From: Streptomyces piniterrae
Lineage (GTDB): Bacteria; Actinomycetota; Actinomycetes; Streptomycetales; Streptomycetaceae
Length of the DNA stretch: 64,000 bases
Assembly: GCF_005048155.1 (NCBI RefSeq)
Contig: NZ_SUMB01000014.1
Location: 62,001-126,000, forward strand
Direction: 5' to 3'
This document shows, one piece after another, positions 51,283 through 60,673 of this stretch. Under the pieces are notes generated by a model, which saw only the letters and a program-made list of their open reading frames with translations, was not told the DNA's origin and did not search any database. Made by a program: the position numbers and the translations under genes. The first letter of the stretch is position 1. The number at the start of each line of letters is the position of its first letter.

Positions 51283-53517
51283 ATGAGTCGTACCGCCCTG
51301 CGTATCTGCCCGCTCTGCGAGGCCACCTGCGGACTGAGCGTGACCCTGGACGGTGACCGGGTGACCGCGGTCCGCGGTGACCGCGACGACGTCTTCAGCA
51401 AGGGCTTCATCTGCCCCAAGGGCGTCGCCTTCGGTGAGCTGGACGCCGACCCCGACCGGCTGACCGGGCCCCTGGTCCGGCGCGACGGGGTGCTCCAGGA
51501 GGCCACCTGGGACGAGGCGTTCGCCGCGGTGCAGGCGGGGCTGCGGCCGGTGATCGAGGAGCATGGCGGCAATGCCGTGGGGGTGGTGCTCGGCAACCCC
51601 AATGTGCACACCGTCGCCGGCGCCCTCTACCCGCCCGTCCTGCTCGCCGGCCTGGGCTCCCGCAATGTCTTCAGCGCCTCGACCGTCGACCAGATGCCCA
51701 AGCATGTCTCCAGCGGACTGCTCTACGGCGACGCGCTGGCCATCCCCGTACCGGATCTGGACCGCACCGACCACCTCGTCGTCATCGGCGCCAACCCGCT
51801 GGACTCCAACGGCAGCCTGTGCACCGCCCCCGACTTCCCCGGCCGGATCAGGGCGCTGCGCCGCCGCGGCGGCCGGCTGACCGTCATCGACCCGCGGCGC
51901 ACCCGTACCGCCAGGCTGGCCGACGAGCACCTCGCCGTCCGGCCCGGCACCGACGCGCTGCTGCTCTTCGCGATGGTGCGGGTCCTCTTCGAGGAGGGCC
52001 TGGTGGACCTGGGGGAGCGGGCCGCGCACCTGGGCCGGGCCGACGAGGTGGAGCGGCTGGCCGCCGACTTCACGCCCGAGGCGGTCGCGCCGCTGTGCGA
52101 CGTGCCGGCGGACCGGATCCGGGGGCTGGCCCGCGAACTGGCCGCCGCCCCCACCGCCGCGGTCTACGGGCGGATCGGTTCGACCACCGTCGAGTTCGGC
52201 ACCCTCACCAGCTGGCTGGTCGACGTGCTGAACATCCTCACCGGGAACTTCGACCGGCCCGGCGGCATCATGTTCCCGCTCTCCGCGACCGGCGCCGCGC
52301 CCCGCCCGGCCGGACCGGGACGCGGGTTCGCGCTCGGCCGCTGGCACAGCCGGGTCTCCGGTCACCCGGAGGCCAAGTCCGAACTGCCCATCGCCGCCCT
52401 GGCCGAGGAGATCGACACCCCCGGTGAGGGCCGCGTCCGGGCGGTCGTCGCGATCGCCGCTAACCCGGTGCTCTCGGTCCCGGACGGCGACCGGCTCGAC
52501 GCCGCGTTCGCCTCCCTGGACTTCATGGTCAGCGTCGACCCCTATCTCAACGAGACCTCCCGGCACGCCGACGTCGTACTGCCGCCGCCCCCACCGTCCC
52601 GCAGCGCCCACTTCGACTTCGCCTTCAACGCGCTGGCCGTCCGCAACCAGGTCCGCTACAGCCGCCCCCTGCTGCCGCTCGCGGCCGGCACACAGAATCA
52701 GCCCGACGAGTGCGAGATCCACGCCCGGCTGATCCTGTGCGTCGGCGGCCAGGACGGCGCGGACCCCGGCCTGGTCGACACGATGGTGATCGACAGGACG
52801 CTCGGCAAGGCCGTCGCCGACCCGAACTCCCCGGTGTGCGGACGTCAACCGGCCGACCTGGCACGGGAGTTGAGCGGGCTCACCGGTGCCGAGCGGCGGC
52901 TGGACATGATGCTGCGCCTCGGCCCGTACGGCGAGGGCTTCGGCGCCGACCCCGAGGGGCTGACCCTCGACCGGCTGCTGGACCACCCGCACGGCATCGA
53001 CCTCGGCCCGCTCGCGCCGCGCGTGCCGGGCGTCCTCAACACCCGCAGCGGCGTCGTCGAGCTGTGCCCGGAGCCGATCGCCGCCGAGGCGGCCCGGCTG
53101 CGCGGCCGGCTCGGCGCCGCCCCGGACGGGGTGCTGCTGGTCGGCCGCCGCCATCTGCGCTCCAACAACAGCTGGATGCACAACGTCCCGGCCCTGAGGG
53201 GCGGCAGCAACCGCTGCACGGTCCATGTGCACCCCGACGACGCCGCACGGCTGGGCCTGGCCGACGGCGGCCTGGCGCGGCTGAAGGGCGACGGAGGCGA
53301 GCTGGAGGTCCCGGTGGAGATCACCGACGCGGTACGCCCCGGCGTGGTGAGCCTGCCGCACGGCTGGGGCCACAACCGGCCCGGTGCCCGGCTGACGGTC
53401 GCCGCCGCCGACCCCGGCGTCAACGTCAACCAGCTCAACGCCGGCCGGCTACTCGACCCGCTCTCGGGCACCGCGGTGCTCAACGCACTGCCGGTACTGC
53501 TCACCCCCGTCCCCTGA
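51283..53517 (+). CDS. Molybdopterin-dependent oxidoreductase (formate dehydrogenase/BisC-like)
   Basis: 744 residues from ATG after GGGAGGG. N-terminal 4Fe-4S site CPLCEATC, with a fourth Cys in GFICPKG; Mo-bisMGD pterin motifs DRLTGPLVRRDG, IGANPLDSNGSL and the C-terminal dinucleotide-binding domain (RSNNSWMHNVP, HGWGHN). Cytosolic, no Tat signal. Substrate (formate, nitrate or other) cannot be told. The following CitMHS gene is 134 bp away. Confidence 0.93.
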   Translation: MSRTALRICPLCEATCGLSVTLDGDRVTAVRGDRDDVFSKGFICPKGVAFGELDADPDRLTGPLVRRDGVLQEATWDEAFAAVQAGLRPVIEEHGGNAVGVVLGNPNVHTVAGALYPPVLLAGLGSRNVFSASTVDQMPKHVSSGLLYGDALAIPVPDLDRTDHLVVIGANPLDSNGSLCTAPDFPGRIRALRRRGGRLTVIDPRRTRTARLADEHLAVRPGTDALLLFAMVRVLFEEGLVDLGERAAHLGRADEVERLAADFTPEAVAPLCDVPADRIRGLARELAAAPTAAVYGRIGSTTVEFGTLTSWLVDVLNILTGNFDRPGGIMFPLSATGAAPRPAGPGRGFALGRWHSRVSGHPEAKSELPIAALAEEIDTPGEGRVRAVVAIAANPVLSVPDGDRLDAAFASLDFMVSVDPYLNETSRHADVVLPPPPPSRSAHFDFAFNALAVRNQVRYSRPLLPLAAGTQNQPDECEIHARLILCVGGQDGADPGLVDTMVIDRTLGKAVADPNSPVCGRQPADLARELSGLTGAERRLDMMLRLGPYGEGFGADPEGLTLDRLLDHPHGIDLGPLAPRVPGVLNTRSGVVELCPEPIAAEAARLRGRLGAAPDGVLLVGRRHLRSNNSWMHNVPALRGGSNRCTVHVHPDDAARLGLADGGLARLKGDGGELEVPVEITDAVRPGVVSLPHGWGHNRPGARLTVAAADPGVNVNQLNAGRLLDPLSGTAVLNALPVLLTPVP

Positions 53518-53560
53518 CATCCCGCGTTGACCTGGGGTTTTGCTCGTATTGCTCGCACGT

Positions 53561-53577
53561 CAAGGCCTTGTTAACAA
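53561..53577. promoter_or_regulatory. Overlapping palindromes upstream of CitMHS transporter
   Basis: CAAGGCCTTG (53561-53570) and TTGTTAACAA (53568-53577) are both perfect and overlap by three bases. They lie in AT-rich DNA 75 bp before the transporter start. Operator candidates; binder unknown. Confidence 0.45.
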
Positions 53578-53651
53578 AACTTTGACGGACCTAACGTCGC
53601 CTGAACCGCCACCCCCGGCAGATGTTCAAGGGCGAACGTGAGGTACCCCCA

Positions 53652-55079
53652 ATGCTGACAATCCTCGGATTCGTCATGATCGCCACCTTCCTGGTGCTGA
53701 TCATGATGAAGAAGATGTCACCGATGGCCGCGCTGGTGCTCATCCCGGCGCTGTTCTGTGTCCTGGTCGGACAGGGCGCCCACCTGGGCGACTACGTCCT
53801 CAAGGGCATCGGCGACCTGGCCCCCACGGCCGCGATGCTGATGTTCGCCATCATCTACTTCGGGGTGATGATCGACGTCGGGCTCTTCGACCCGGTCGTC
53901 CGCGCCATCCTCAAGTTCTGCAAGGCCGACCCGGTACGGGTGGTGGTCGGTACGGCGCTGCTCGCCGCGATCGTCTCGCTCGACGGCGACGGCTCCACCA
54001 CCTTCATGATCACCGTCTCGGCGCTCTACCCGCTCTACAAGCGGCTGAAGATGAGCCTCGTCGTCATGACCGGCGTCGCCGCCACCGCCAACGGCGTGAT
54101 GAACACCCTCCCCTGGGGCGGCCCCACCGCCCGCGCCGCCACCGCGCTCAAGCTCGACGCCGGCGACATCTTCGTCCCGATGATCCCCGCCCTGGCCGTC
54201 GGCCTGGTCGCGGTCTTCGCCCTCGCCTACGTCCTCGGCCGCCGCGAGCGCAAGCGGCTCGGTGTGCTGACCCTCGGCGACACCCGGGTGCTGGCCGAGA
54301 CGGTGACGGAGAAGGAGACCGAGCAGGTGCTCGTCGGCGCGGGAGCGGGCGCGAAGGGCGGCTCCCCGGCGGCCGCCCGGCCCGGCACCGGCGGCTCCGC
54401 CGCCACCGGCGCCGACGGCGGCACCCAGGAACCCGACCTCCAGGTCCTGGACCCCGAGCGGGCCACCCTGCGCCCCGGGCTCTACTGGTTCAACGCGGCG
54501 CTCACCGTCGCGCTGCTCACCCTGCTGATCATGCAGACGCTGCCGATCCCGGTGCTCTTCCTGCTCGGCGCGGCTATCGCCCTCACCGTCAACTTCCCGC
54601 AGATGAAGGACCAGAAGGCCCGGGTCGCGGCGCACGCCGAGAACGTCCTCAACGTCTCCGGCATGGTCTTCGCCGCCGCCGTCTTCACCGGCGTCCTCAC
54701 CGGCACCGGCATGGTCGAGCACATGGCCCGCTGGCTGGTCAGCGGCATCCCGGACGCGCTGGGCCCGCACATGGGCATCGTCACCGGCGTGCTCAGCATC
54801 CCGCTCACCTACTTCATGTCCAACGACGGCTTCTACTTCGGCATCGTGCCGATCCTCGCCGAGGCCGGCGCCGCGCACGGGGTCGCCCCCATCGAGATCG
54901 CCCGCGCCTCCCTCGTCGGCCAGGCCCTGCACATGTCCAGCCCGCTGGTCCCCGCCGTCTACGTGCTCGTCGGCATGGCCAAGGTCGAGTTCGGCGACCA
55001 CACCAGGTTCACCGTCAAATGGGCCGCACTGACCTCCCTGGTGGTCCTGGGAGCGAGCCTGCTCTTCGGAATCATCTGA
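53652..55079 (+). CDS. CitMHS family metal-citrate symporter
   Basis: 475 residues from ATG 53652. About 12 helices in two halves joined by a Gly/Ala/Pro-rich cytosolic loop (about 215-280). Conserved CitMHS blocks: FGVMIDVGLFDPVV, SLDGDGSTTFMITVSALYPLY, NTLPWGGPTARAA and MSNDGFYFGIVPIL. It imports citrate complexed with Mg2+, Ca2+ or Fe3+ with protons. It ends three bases before the frameshifted MFS gene, so they look cotranscribed. Confidence 0.93.
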   Translation: MLTILGFVMIATFLVLIMMKKMSPMAALVLIPALFCVLVGQGAHLGDYVLKGIGDLAPTAAMLMFAIIYFGVMIDVGLFDPVVRAILKFCKADPVRVVVGTALLAAIVSLDGDGSTTFMITVSALYPLYKRLKMSLVVMTGVAATANGVMNTLPWGGPTARAATALKLDAGDIFVPMIPALAVGLVAVFALAYVLGRRERKRLGVLTLGDTRVLAETVTEKETEQVLVGAGAGAKGGSPAAARPGTGGSAATGADGGTQEPDLQVLDPERATLRPGLYWFNAALTVALLTLLIMQTLPIPVLFLLGAAIALTVNFPQMKDQKARVAAHAENVLNVSGMVFAAAVFTGVLTGTGMVEHMARWLVSGIPDALGPHMGIVTGVLSIPLTYFMSNDGFYFGIVPILAEAGAAHGVAPIEIARASLVGQALHMSSPLVPAVYVLVGMAKVEFGDHTRFTVKWAALTSLVVLGASLLFGII

Positions 55080-55082
55080 TCA

Positions 55083-56349
55083 ATGGTCGCGAGCGATACC
55101 GCGGGGCCCGGCAGGAGCTGGCTGCTGCGTCTGGTCCTCACCTTCTCCTTCGCCCAAGGAGCGGTGAGCATGGCCAGACCGGCCGTCTCCTACCGGGCCC
55201 TCGCGCTGGGCGCCGATGAGCGCGCCGTCGGCGTGATCACCGCGGTCTACGCGCTGCTGCCGCTGCTCGCCGCCGTCCCGCTGGGCCGCCGCACCGACCA
55301 CGGCCGGTGCGCCCCGCTGCTGGTCGCCGGCGTCGCCCTGATCACCGGCGGCTGCGCGCTCAGCGGCCTGGCCGGGTCGCTGCCCGCGATGGCCGCCTGG
55401 AGCGGGGTGATGGGCCTGGGACACCTCTGCTTCGTCATCGGCGCCCAGTCGATCGTCGCCCGCCGCAGCGCCCCCGACGAACGCGACCGCAATTTCGGCC
55501 ACTTCACCATCGGCGCCTCGCTCGGCCAGCTCATCGGGCCCGATCGCCGCCGGACTGGTCATCTCCGGGCACGACGGCGCGATAGCCCGGACCAGCGCCA
55601 CCGCGCTGCTCGTCTCCGGAGCCGTCGCCGCCGCCTCCTACGCCTCCCTGTGGCGCCTCGAACGGCGCACCCCGCCCGCCACCGCCGGCCGCCCGGACCG
55701 TACGTCCGGCCCGCCCGTCCCGATACGCGGCATTCTGCGCACCCGGGGCGTACCGGCCGGCATCTTCATGAGCCTGGCCGTGCTCTCGGCGACCGACATC
55801 CTCACCGCCTACCTCCCCGTCATCGGTGAGGACTGCGGTATCGCGCCCACCACCATCGGTCTGCTGCTCAGCCTGCGGGCGGCGGCCACCATCGCCTGCC
55901 GGCTGGTGATGACGCCGATGATCCGGTGGCTGGGCCGGACCGTGCTGATGGCCGGCAGCTGCGCGCTGGCCGGTCTGCTCTGCGGCGGCATGGTGCTGCC
56001 GGTGCCGGTCTGGGCGCTTGCCGTCATGCTCACGGCGCTGGGCTTCTGTCTGGGCGTCGGCCAGCCGCTGTCGATGACCACCGTCGTCCAGGCGGCGCCC
56101 GACCGGGCCCGCGGTACGGCGCTGGCGCTCCGCCTCACCGGCAATCGCCTCGGTCAGGTGGCCGCCCCGGCCGGCGCCGGGCTGCTCGCCGGTCTCGCGG
56201 GCACCGCGGCACCGTTCGTCATGCTCGGTGTGCTGCTCCTGGTCTCGGCGGGCACGGCGGCCCGCCCAGGGGAGCGGCACGAGGCCGGGGGCGAGGCGCC
56301 GACCGTCGGCCTGAAGGCGCGCCTCTCCTCGCGCACCCGGCTACGGTGA
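55083..56349 (+). pseudogene. MFS transporter interrupted by a frameshift
   Basis: The 5' part (55083-55541) encodes LLRLVLTFSFAQGAVSMARPA ... ASLGQLIGP; after GGGCCCG the MFS-like reading moves by one base, continuing IAAGLVISGHDGAIARTSAT from 55543 to 56349 without a stop. The original frame instead runs on as Arg-rich non-MFS sequence to 55829. Removing one G near 55542 restores a 421-residue, 12-helix transporter. Either a real mutation or an assembly error at the GGGCCC run. The rest of the sequence looks under selection (no other stops), so the lesion is recent or artefactual. Confidence 0.8.
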
Positions 56350-56380
56350 CCCAGGGCACGTACCGGGCTCCCTGGCGCCA

Positions 56381-56403
56381 CTAAACTACCGGCGCTAGTT
56401 TAG
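56381..56403. promoter_or_regulatory. Operator AACTA-N7-TAGTT, copy 2 (extended)
   Basis: CTAAACTA-CCGGCGC-TAGTTTAG, perfect 8-bp arms, 60 bp before the aldehyde dehydrogenase start. It is the longest of the three copies. Confidence 0.85.
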
Positions 56404-56462
56404 GTTCGTCCCCCTGCCCCCAGGAGGACGGATCACCACCGGCCGGTCGGGAGGACCAGGAC

Positions 56463-57881
56463 GTGAAGCAGCACGACGCGATGTACATCGACGGAAGCTG
56501 GCGGCCCGCCGAGGGGAGCGGCACGATCGATGTCGTCAACCCGGCCGACGGGAAGGTCATCGGCACCGTTCCGGCCGGCTCGGCGCAGGACGTGGACACC
56601 GCCGTACGCGCCGCCCGCGCCGCGCTCCCCGCCTGGGCCGCCACCCCGCCCCAGGAGCGCGCCGCCCACCTGGCCGCGCTGCGCGACCAACTCGCCGCGC
56701 GCGCCGAGGAGATCGCCGAGACCGTCACCGCCGAGCTGGGCTCGCCGATCTCCTTCTCCAGGGCGGTGCATGCCGGTGCGCCGATCGCGGTCACCGGCTC
56801 GTACGCCGAGCTCGCAGCCTCGTACCCCTTCGAGGAGAAGATCGGCAACTCCACCGTGCTGCACGAACCGGTCGGGGTGGTCGGCGCCATCACGCCCTGG
56901 AACTACCCGCTCCACCAGATCACCAACAAGGTCGCGCCGGCGCTCGCGGCGGGCTGCACGGTCGTCCTCAAGCCCGCCGAGGACACCCCGCTGACCGCCC
57001 AGCTCTTCGCCGAGTGCGTGGCCGCCGCCGGCATCCCGGCCGGTGTCTTCAACCTCGTCACCGGACTCGGCGCGGTCGCCGGCCAGGCACTGGCCGAACA
57101 CGAGGGAGTCGACCTGGTCTCCTTCACCGGCTCGACCGCCGTCGGCAAGAAGATCGGCGCGGTCGCCGGTGGCGCGGTCAAGCGCGTCGCGCTCGAACTG
57201 GGCGGCAAGTCGGCCAATGTCATCCTGCCCGGCGCCGACCTGGCGAAGGCGGTCAACACCAACGTCGCCGACGTCATGCGCAACACCGGCCAGTCCTGCA
57301 ACGCGCTGACCCGCATGCTCGTGCACGCCGACCACTACGACGAGGCGGTGGCGCTGGCCGAGGCCGCGGTGGCCAAGTACCTTCCCGCCGACCCGGCTTC
57401 GGACGACAGCCGGCTGGGCCCCGTCGTCAACGCCCGGCAGCTCGACCGCGTACGCGGCTACATCGCGCAGGGCATCGAGGAGGGCGCCCGCCTGGTCACC
57501 GGCGGCGCGGACGCCCCCGAGGGCGTCGAGCAGGGCTACTACGTACGCCCCACCGTCTTCGCGGACGTCCGCCCGGAGATGACCATCGCCCAGGAGGAGA
57601 TCTTCGGCCCGGTCATCTCGATCCTGAAGTACCAGGACGAGGACGAGGCGCTGGAGATCGCCAACGGCACCGTCTACGGCCTCGCGGGCGCCGTCTGGGC
57701 CGCCGACCAGGACACCGCCGTGGCCTTCGCCCGCCGCCTGGAGACCGGCCAGGTGGACATCAACGGCGGCCGCTTCAACATCCTCGCCCCGTTCGGCGGT
57801 TACAAGCAGTCAGGCGTCGGCCGCGAGCTGGGCGCACACGGCCTGACCGAGTACCTCCAGACCAAGTCGCTCCAGTTCTGA
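56463..57881 (+). CDS. NAD(P)+-dependent aldehyde dehydrogenase
   Basis: 472 residues from GTG after GGGAGGACC. Catalytic Cys279 in NTGQSCNALTR, general base Glu245 in ALELGGKSAN, NAD loop in TPWNYPLHQI and FTGSTAVGKKI, and EEIFGPV. It oxidises an aldehyde to the acid; substrate unclear. With the zinc alcohol dehydrogenase 95 bp downstream it could carry an alcohol to its acid. The operator in front links it to the acyl-CoA dehydrogenases. Confidence 0.94.
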   Translation: MKQHDAMYIDGSWRPAEGSGTIDVVNPADGKVIGTVPAGSAQDVDTAVRAARAALPAWAATPPQERAAHLAALRDQLAARAEEIAETVTAELGSPISFSRAVHAGAPIAVTGSYAELAASYPFEEKIGNSTVLHEPVGVVGAITPWNYPLHQITNKVAPALAAGCTVVLKPAEDTPLTAQLFAECVAAAGIPAGVFNLVTGLGAVAGQALAEHEGVDLVSFTGSTAVGKKIGAVAGGAVKRVALELGGKSANVILPGADLAKAVNTNVADVMRNTGQSCNALTRMLVHADHYDEAVALAEAAVAKYLPADPASDDSRLGPVVNARQLDRVRGYIAQGIEEGARLVTGGADAPEGVEQGYYVRPTVFADVRPEMTIAQEEIFGPVISILKYQDEDEALEIANGTVYGLAGAVWAADQDTAVAFARRLETGQVDINGGRFNILAPFGGYKQSGVGRELGAHGLTEYLQTKSLQF

Positions 57882-57886
57882 CGCCG

Positions 57887-57917
57887 CGGGCCGGCGGGGT
57901 GCCCGCCCGCCGGCCCG
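57887..57917 (+). terminator. Hairpin between aldehyde and alcohol dehydrogenase genes
   Basis: CGGGCCGGCGGG and CCCGCCGGCCCG, perfect 12-bp arms with a seven-base loop, six bases after the stop. It may partly terminate, lowering expression of the downstream gene. Confidence 0.6.
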
Positions 57918-57976
57918 TCTTCCCGCTCCGACGACCCGCCCTCCCTCCCGAGTTCGCCCCGCCCCGAGGAGACCCC

Positions 57977-59059
57977 GTGGTCCGCGCCGCCGTACTGCCC
58001 GCCGTCAACGCCCCGCTCCGGGTCACCGAGATCGACCTGCCGGAGCCCGGACCCGGCCAGGTCCGTATCCGCCTGGCCGCCGCCGGGGTGTGCCACTCCG
58101 ACCTGTCGCTGTCCAACGGGACGCTGCGCCAGCCCGCCCCGGCCGTCCTCGGACACGAGGGCGCCGGCACCGTCATCTCCGTCGGCCCCGGGGTCACCGA
58201 GGTGGCCCCCGGCGACCAGGTCGTCCTCAACTGGGCGCCGTCCTGCGGCGACTGCCACTTCTGCGGCCTGGCGGAGCCCTGGCTGTGCGCCAACGCCGGG
58301 CTCGCCGGGAACGCCCCGTACGCCAGGCTCGCCGCCGACGGCACCGAGCTCTACCCCGCCCTGGGCACCGCCGTCTTCGCCGAGGAGACCGTGGTCCCCG
58401 CGCATGCCGCGCTGCCGCTGCCGGACGGAGTGCCGCTGACCGACGCGGCGCTGCTCGGCTGCGCGGTGCTCACCGGCTGGGGCGCGGTGCACCACAGCGC
58501 CCGGGTGCGGGCGGGGGAGTCCGTCGTGGTCTTCGGGGTCGGCGGCGTCGGGCTCGCCACGCTGCAGGCGGCGCGGATCGCGGGGGCGGGAGTGATCATC
58601 GCCGTGGATGTGACACCCGAGAAGGAGGAGCTGGCCCGCGCGGCCGGCGCCACCGAGTTCGTGGTGGCCGGAGACGACACCGCCAAGCGCGTCCGGAAGC
58701 TCACCGGGGGCGTGGGCGCCGATGTCGCGATCGAGTGCGTGGGCCGCGCCGACACCATCCGTACGGCCTGGTCCGCCACCCGGCGCGGCGGCCGGACGAC
58801 CGTCGTCGGCATCGGCGGCCAGGACCAGCAGGTGGCCTTCTCCGCGCTGGAGCTCTTCTACTTCGGCCGGACGCTCTCCGGCTGCGTCTACGGGGACAGC
58901 GACCCGGCACGCGACCTCCCGGTCATCGCCGGTCATGTCCGCTCCGGCGCGCTCGACCTGTCCGCGCTGGTCACCGAACGGATCGGTCTGGACGGCATTC
59001 CGGCCGCCTTCGACGCGATGCTGGCGGGCAAGGGCGGCCGGGCGCTGATCGTGTTCTGA
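57977..59059 (+). CDS. Zinc-dependent alcohol dehydrogenase (MDR)
   Basis: 360 residues from GTG after GAGGAG. Catalytic zinc ligands in GVCHSDLS and GHEGAG; structural zinc in CGDCHFCGLAEPWLC; Rossmann GVGGVGLATLQAA. It oxidises alcohols with NAD+. It resembles Rv/Adh class III-like MDR proteins often paired with aldehyde dehydrogenases. A terminator follows. Confidence 0.94.
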   Translation: MVRAAVLPAVNAPLRVTEIDLPEPGPGQVRIRLAAAGVCHSDLSLSNGTLRQPAPAVLGHEGAGTVISVGPGVTEVAPGDQVVLNWAPSCGDCHFCGLAEPWLCANAGLAGNAPYARLAADGTELYPALGTAVFAEETVVPAHAALPLPDGVPLTDAALLGCAVLTGWGAVHHSARVRAGESVVVFGVGGVGLATLQAARIAGAGVIIAVDVTPEKEELARAAGATEFVVAGDDTAKRVRKLTGGVGADVAIECVGRADTIRTAWSATRRGGRTTVVGIGGQDQQVAFSALELFYFGRTLSGCVYGDSDPARDLPVIAGHVRSGALDLSALVTERIGLDGIPAAFDAMLAGKGGRALIVF

Positions 59060-59086
59060 CGGCGGCGACAGGCGGCGGCGGGGTCC

Positions 59087-59117
59087 GGGGCCGGGGCGGC
59101 GAAGTGCCCCCGGCCCC
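59087..59117 (+). terminator. Terminator after alcohol dehydrogenase gene
   Basis: GGGGCCGGGG and CCCCGGCCCC arms with an 11-base loop, 28 bp after the stop. Confidence 0.65.
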
Positions 59118-59183
59118 TCCTGTCATGCCAGGGCTGTCATGTCAGGGCCTCGGCGGCCACGGAAATTGATGCCGCGCAGTGCG

Positions 59184-59212
59184 TTGACGCCGTACCGGCC
59201 GGTCGGTACGGT
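59184..59212 (+). promoter_or_regulatory. Promoter with overlapping operator, MHS transporter
   Basis: TTGACG (59184-59189) and TACGGT (59207-59212) are spaced by 17 bp, a good sigma-70-type promoter. The spacer is filled by CCGTACCG-GCCGGT-CGGTACGG (59190-59211), a palindrome that would block RNA polymerase. Shares CCGGTCGGTAYGGTCG with 51220. Confidence 0.7.
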
Positions 59213-59272
59213 CGCCCGACATCACGGCGCCGCCCCCCCCATTCCGCCCCGCACCCCCGGAGTGTGCAGCTC

Positions 59273-60640
59273 ATGGACACGGCCCCCTCCGCACCGCCCT
59301 CCGCTCCTTCCACCGGAAACCGCCGCAAGGTCGCCACCGCGGCGGCCCTCGCCTCCGCCGTCGAGTGGTACGACTACTTCGTCTTCGGCATCGCCGCCGC
59401 GCTCGTCCTCGGCGACTCCTACTTCCCCTCGGGCAGCGAGGCGGCCGGCGTTCTCGCCGCCTTCGCCACCTTCGCCGTCGGCTTCCTCGCCCGCCCGGTC
59501 GGCGGCGTCATCGCCGGCCACCTGGGCGACCGGCGCGGCCGCAAGCCCATGCTCGTCCTCGCACTGACCCTGATGGGCCTGGCCACCACCGCCATCGGCC
59601 TGCTCCCGACCTACGCCTCCATCGGGATCGCCGCCCCGATCCTGCTGGTCGTCCTGCGCGTCCTCCAGGGCATCGCGGTCGGCGCGCAATGGGGCGGCGC
59701 GATGCTGATGGCCACCGAATACGCCCCCGAGGGCAAGCGCGGGCTGTACGGCTCGCTGGTCCAACTCGGTGTCCCCATCGGCGTGATCACCGCCAACACC
59801 GCCTTCCTCGCGGCGGGCGCGGCCACCGGCGACCGGGCCTTCGCCGCCTGGGGCTGGCGGATCCCGTTCTTCGTCGGCGTACTGGTCCTCGTCCTCGCCT
59901 ACTACATCCACACCCGCGTCGAGGAGACCCCCGAATTCCAGGCCGCCGAGAGAGAGTTGGCCGCCTCGGAGAAGGCGGCCGACGCCCAGCGCTCACCACT
60001 GCGGACGATCCTCCGCCACCACCTGGGCACGGTCCTTCTGGCCGGCGGCTCCTTCGCGGTGAACACCGCCACCTTCTACATCCTCATCACCGGCGTCCTC
60101 GACTACTCCACCCGTGCGCTGCACATGCAGCGCACCTCCGTGCTGATGGTCTCGCTGCTGGTCAGCGTCACCCAACTGGTCCTGATCCCGGCCGCCGCGG
60201 CACTCTCCGACCGGGTCGGCAGGCTCCGCGTCTACGCCGCGGGCGCCGTCGGCCTGCTGCTCTGGGCGGTCCCGATGTTCCTGCTCATCGACACCGCGTC
60301 GCTGTGGCTGCTGGGCGTCGGCACCCTCGTCGGCAGCTGCTTCCTGAGCATCATGTACGGGCCGCAGGCGGCGCTGTTCGCCGAACTGTTCACGGCCGAG
60401 ATGCGCTACACCGGCGCCTCTCTCGGCTATCAGATCAGCGCCATCCTGGGCGGCGGACTGGCGCCGTTCGTGATGGTCCTGCTGCTGGAGGCCACCGGCA
60501 CCTCGATGTCGGTGTCCGTGTACATCATCGCGCTGTCCGTCATCGCGCTGGCCTCCATCTGGCTGCTCGCCCGCCGAGCGGGCGCGGCCGAACGGAGCGA
60601 GCGGGCTGAGCCGGCGGCGGGGGCGGCGCGGACGGCGTAG
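59273..60640 (+). CDS. MHS-family MFS symporter (ProP/ShiA-like)
   Basis: 455 residues from ATG 59273, after CGGAG. MHS marks: AVEWYDYFVFGIAAALVLG (TM1), GHLGDRRGRKPML (motif A), GAQWGGAMLMATEYAPEGKRG (split motif QWGGAML). 12 helices. MHS members import organic acids, osmolytes or aromatic compounds with protons. Downstream of a TetR-type operator, it probably imports the substrate of this catabolic region. Confidence 0.92.
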   Translation: MDTAPSAPPSAPSTGNRRKVATAAALASAVEWYDYFVFGIAAALVLGDSYFPSGSEAAGVLAAFATFAVGFLARPVGGVIAGHLGDRRGRKPMLVLALTLMGLATTAIGLLPTYASIGIAAPILLVVLRVLQGIAVGAQWGGAMLMATEYAPEGKRGLYGSLVQLGVPIGVITANTAFLAAGAATGDRAFAAWGWRIPFFVGVLVLVLAYYIHTRVEETPEFQAAERELAASEKAADAQRSPLRTILRHHLGTVLLAGGSFAVNTATFYILITGVLDYSTRALHMQRTSVLMVSLLVSVTQLVLIPAAAALSDRVGRLRVYAAGAVGLLLWAVPMFLLIDTASLWLLGVGTLVGSCFLSIMYGPQAALFAELFTAEMRYTGASLGYQISAILGGGLAPFVMVLLLEATGTSMSVSVYIIALSVIALASIWLLARRAGAAERSERAEPAAGAARTA

Positions 60641-60673
60641 GAGCGGGGTTCCCGCCCCGGCCCCGTAGAGGAA

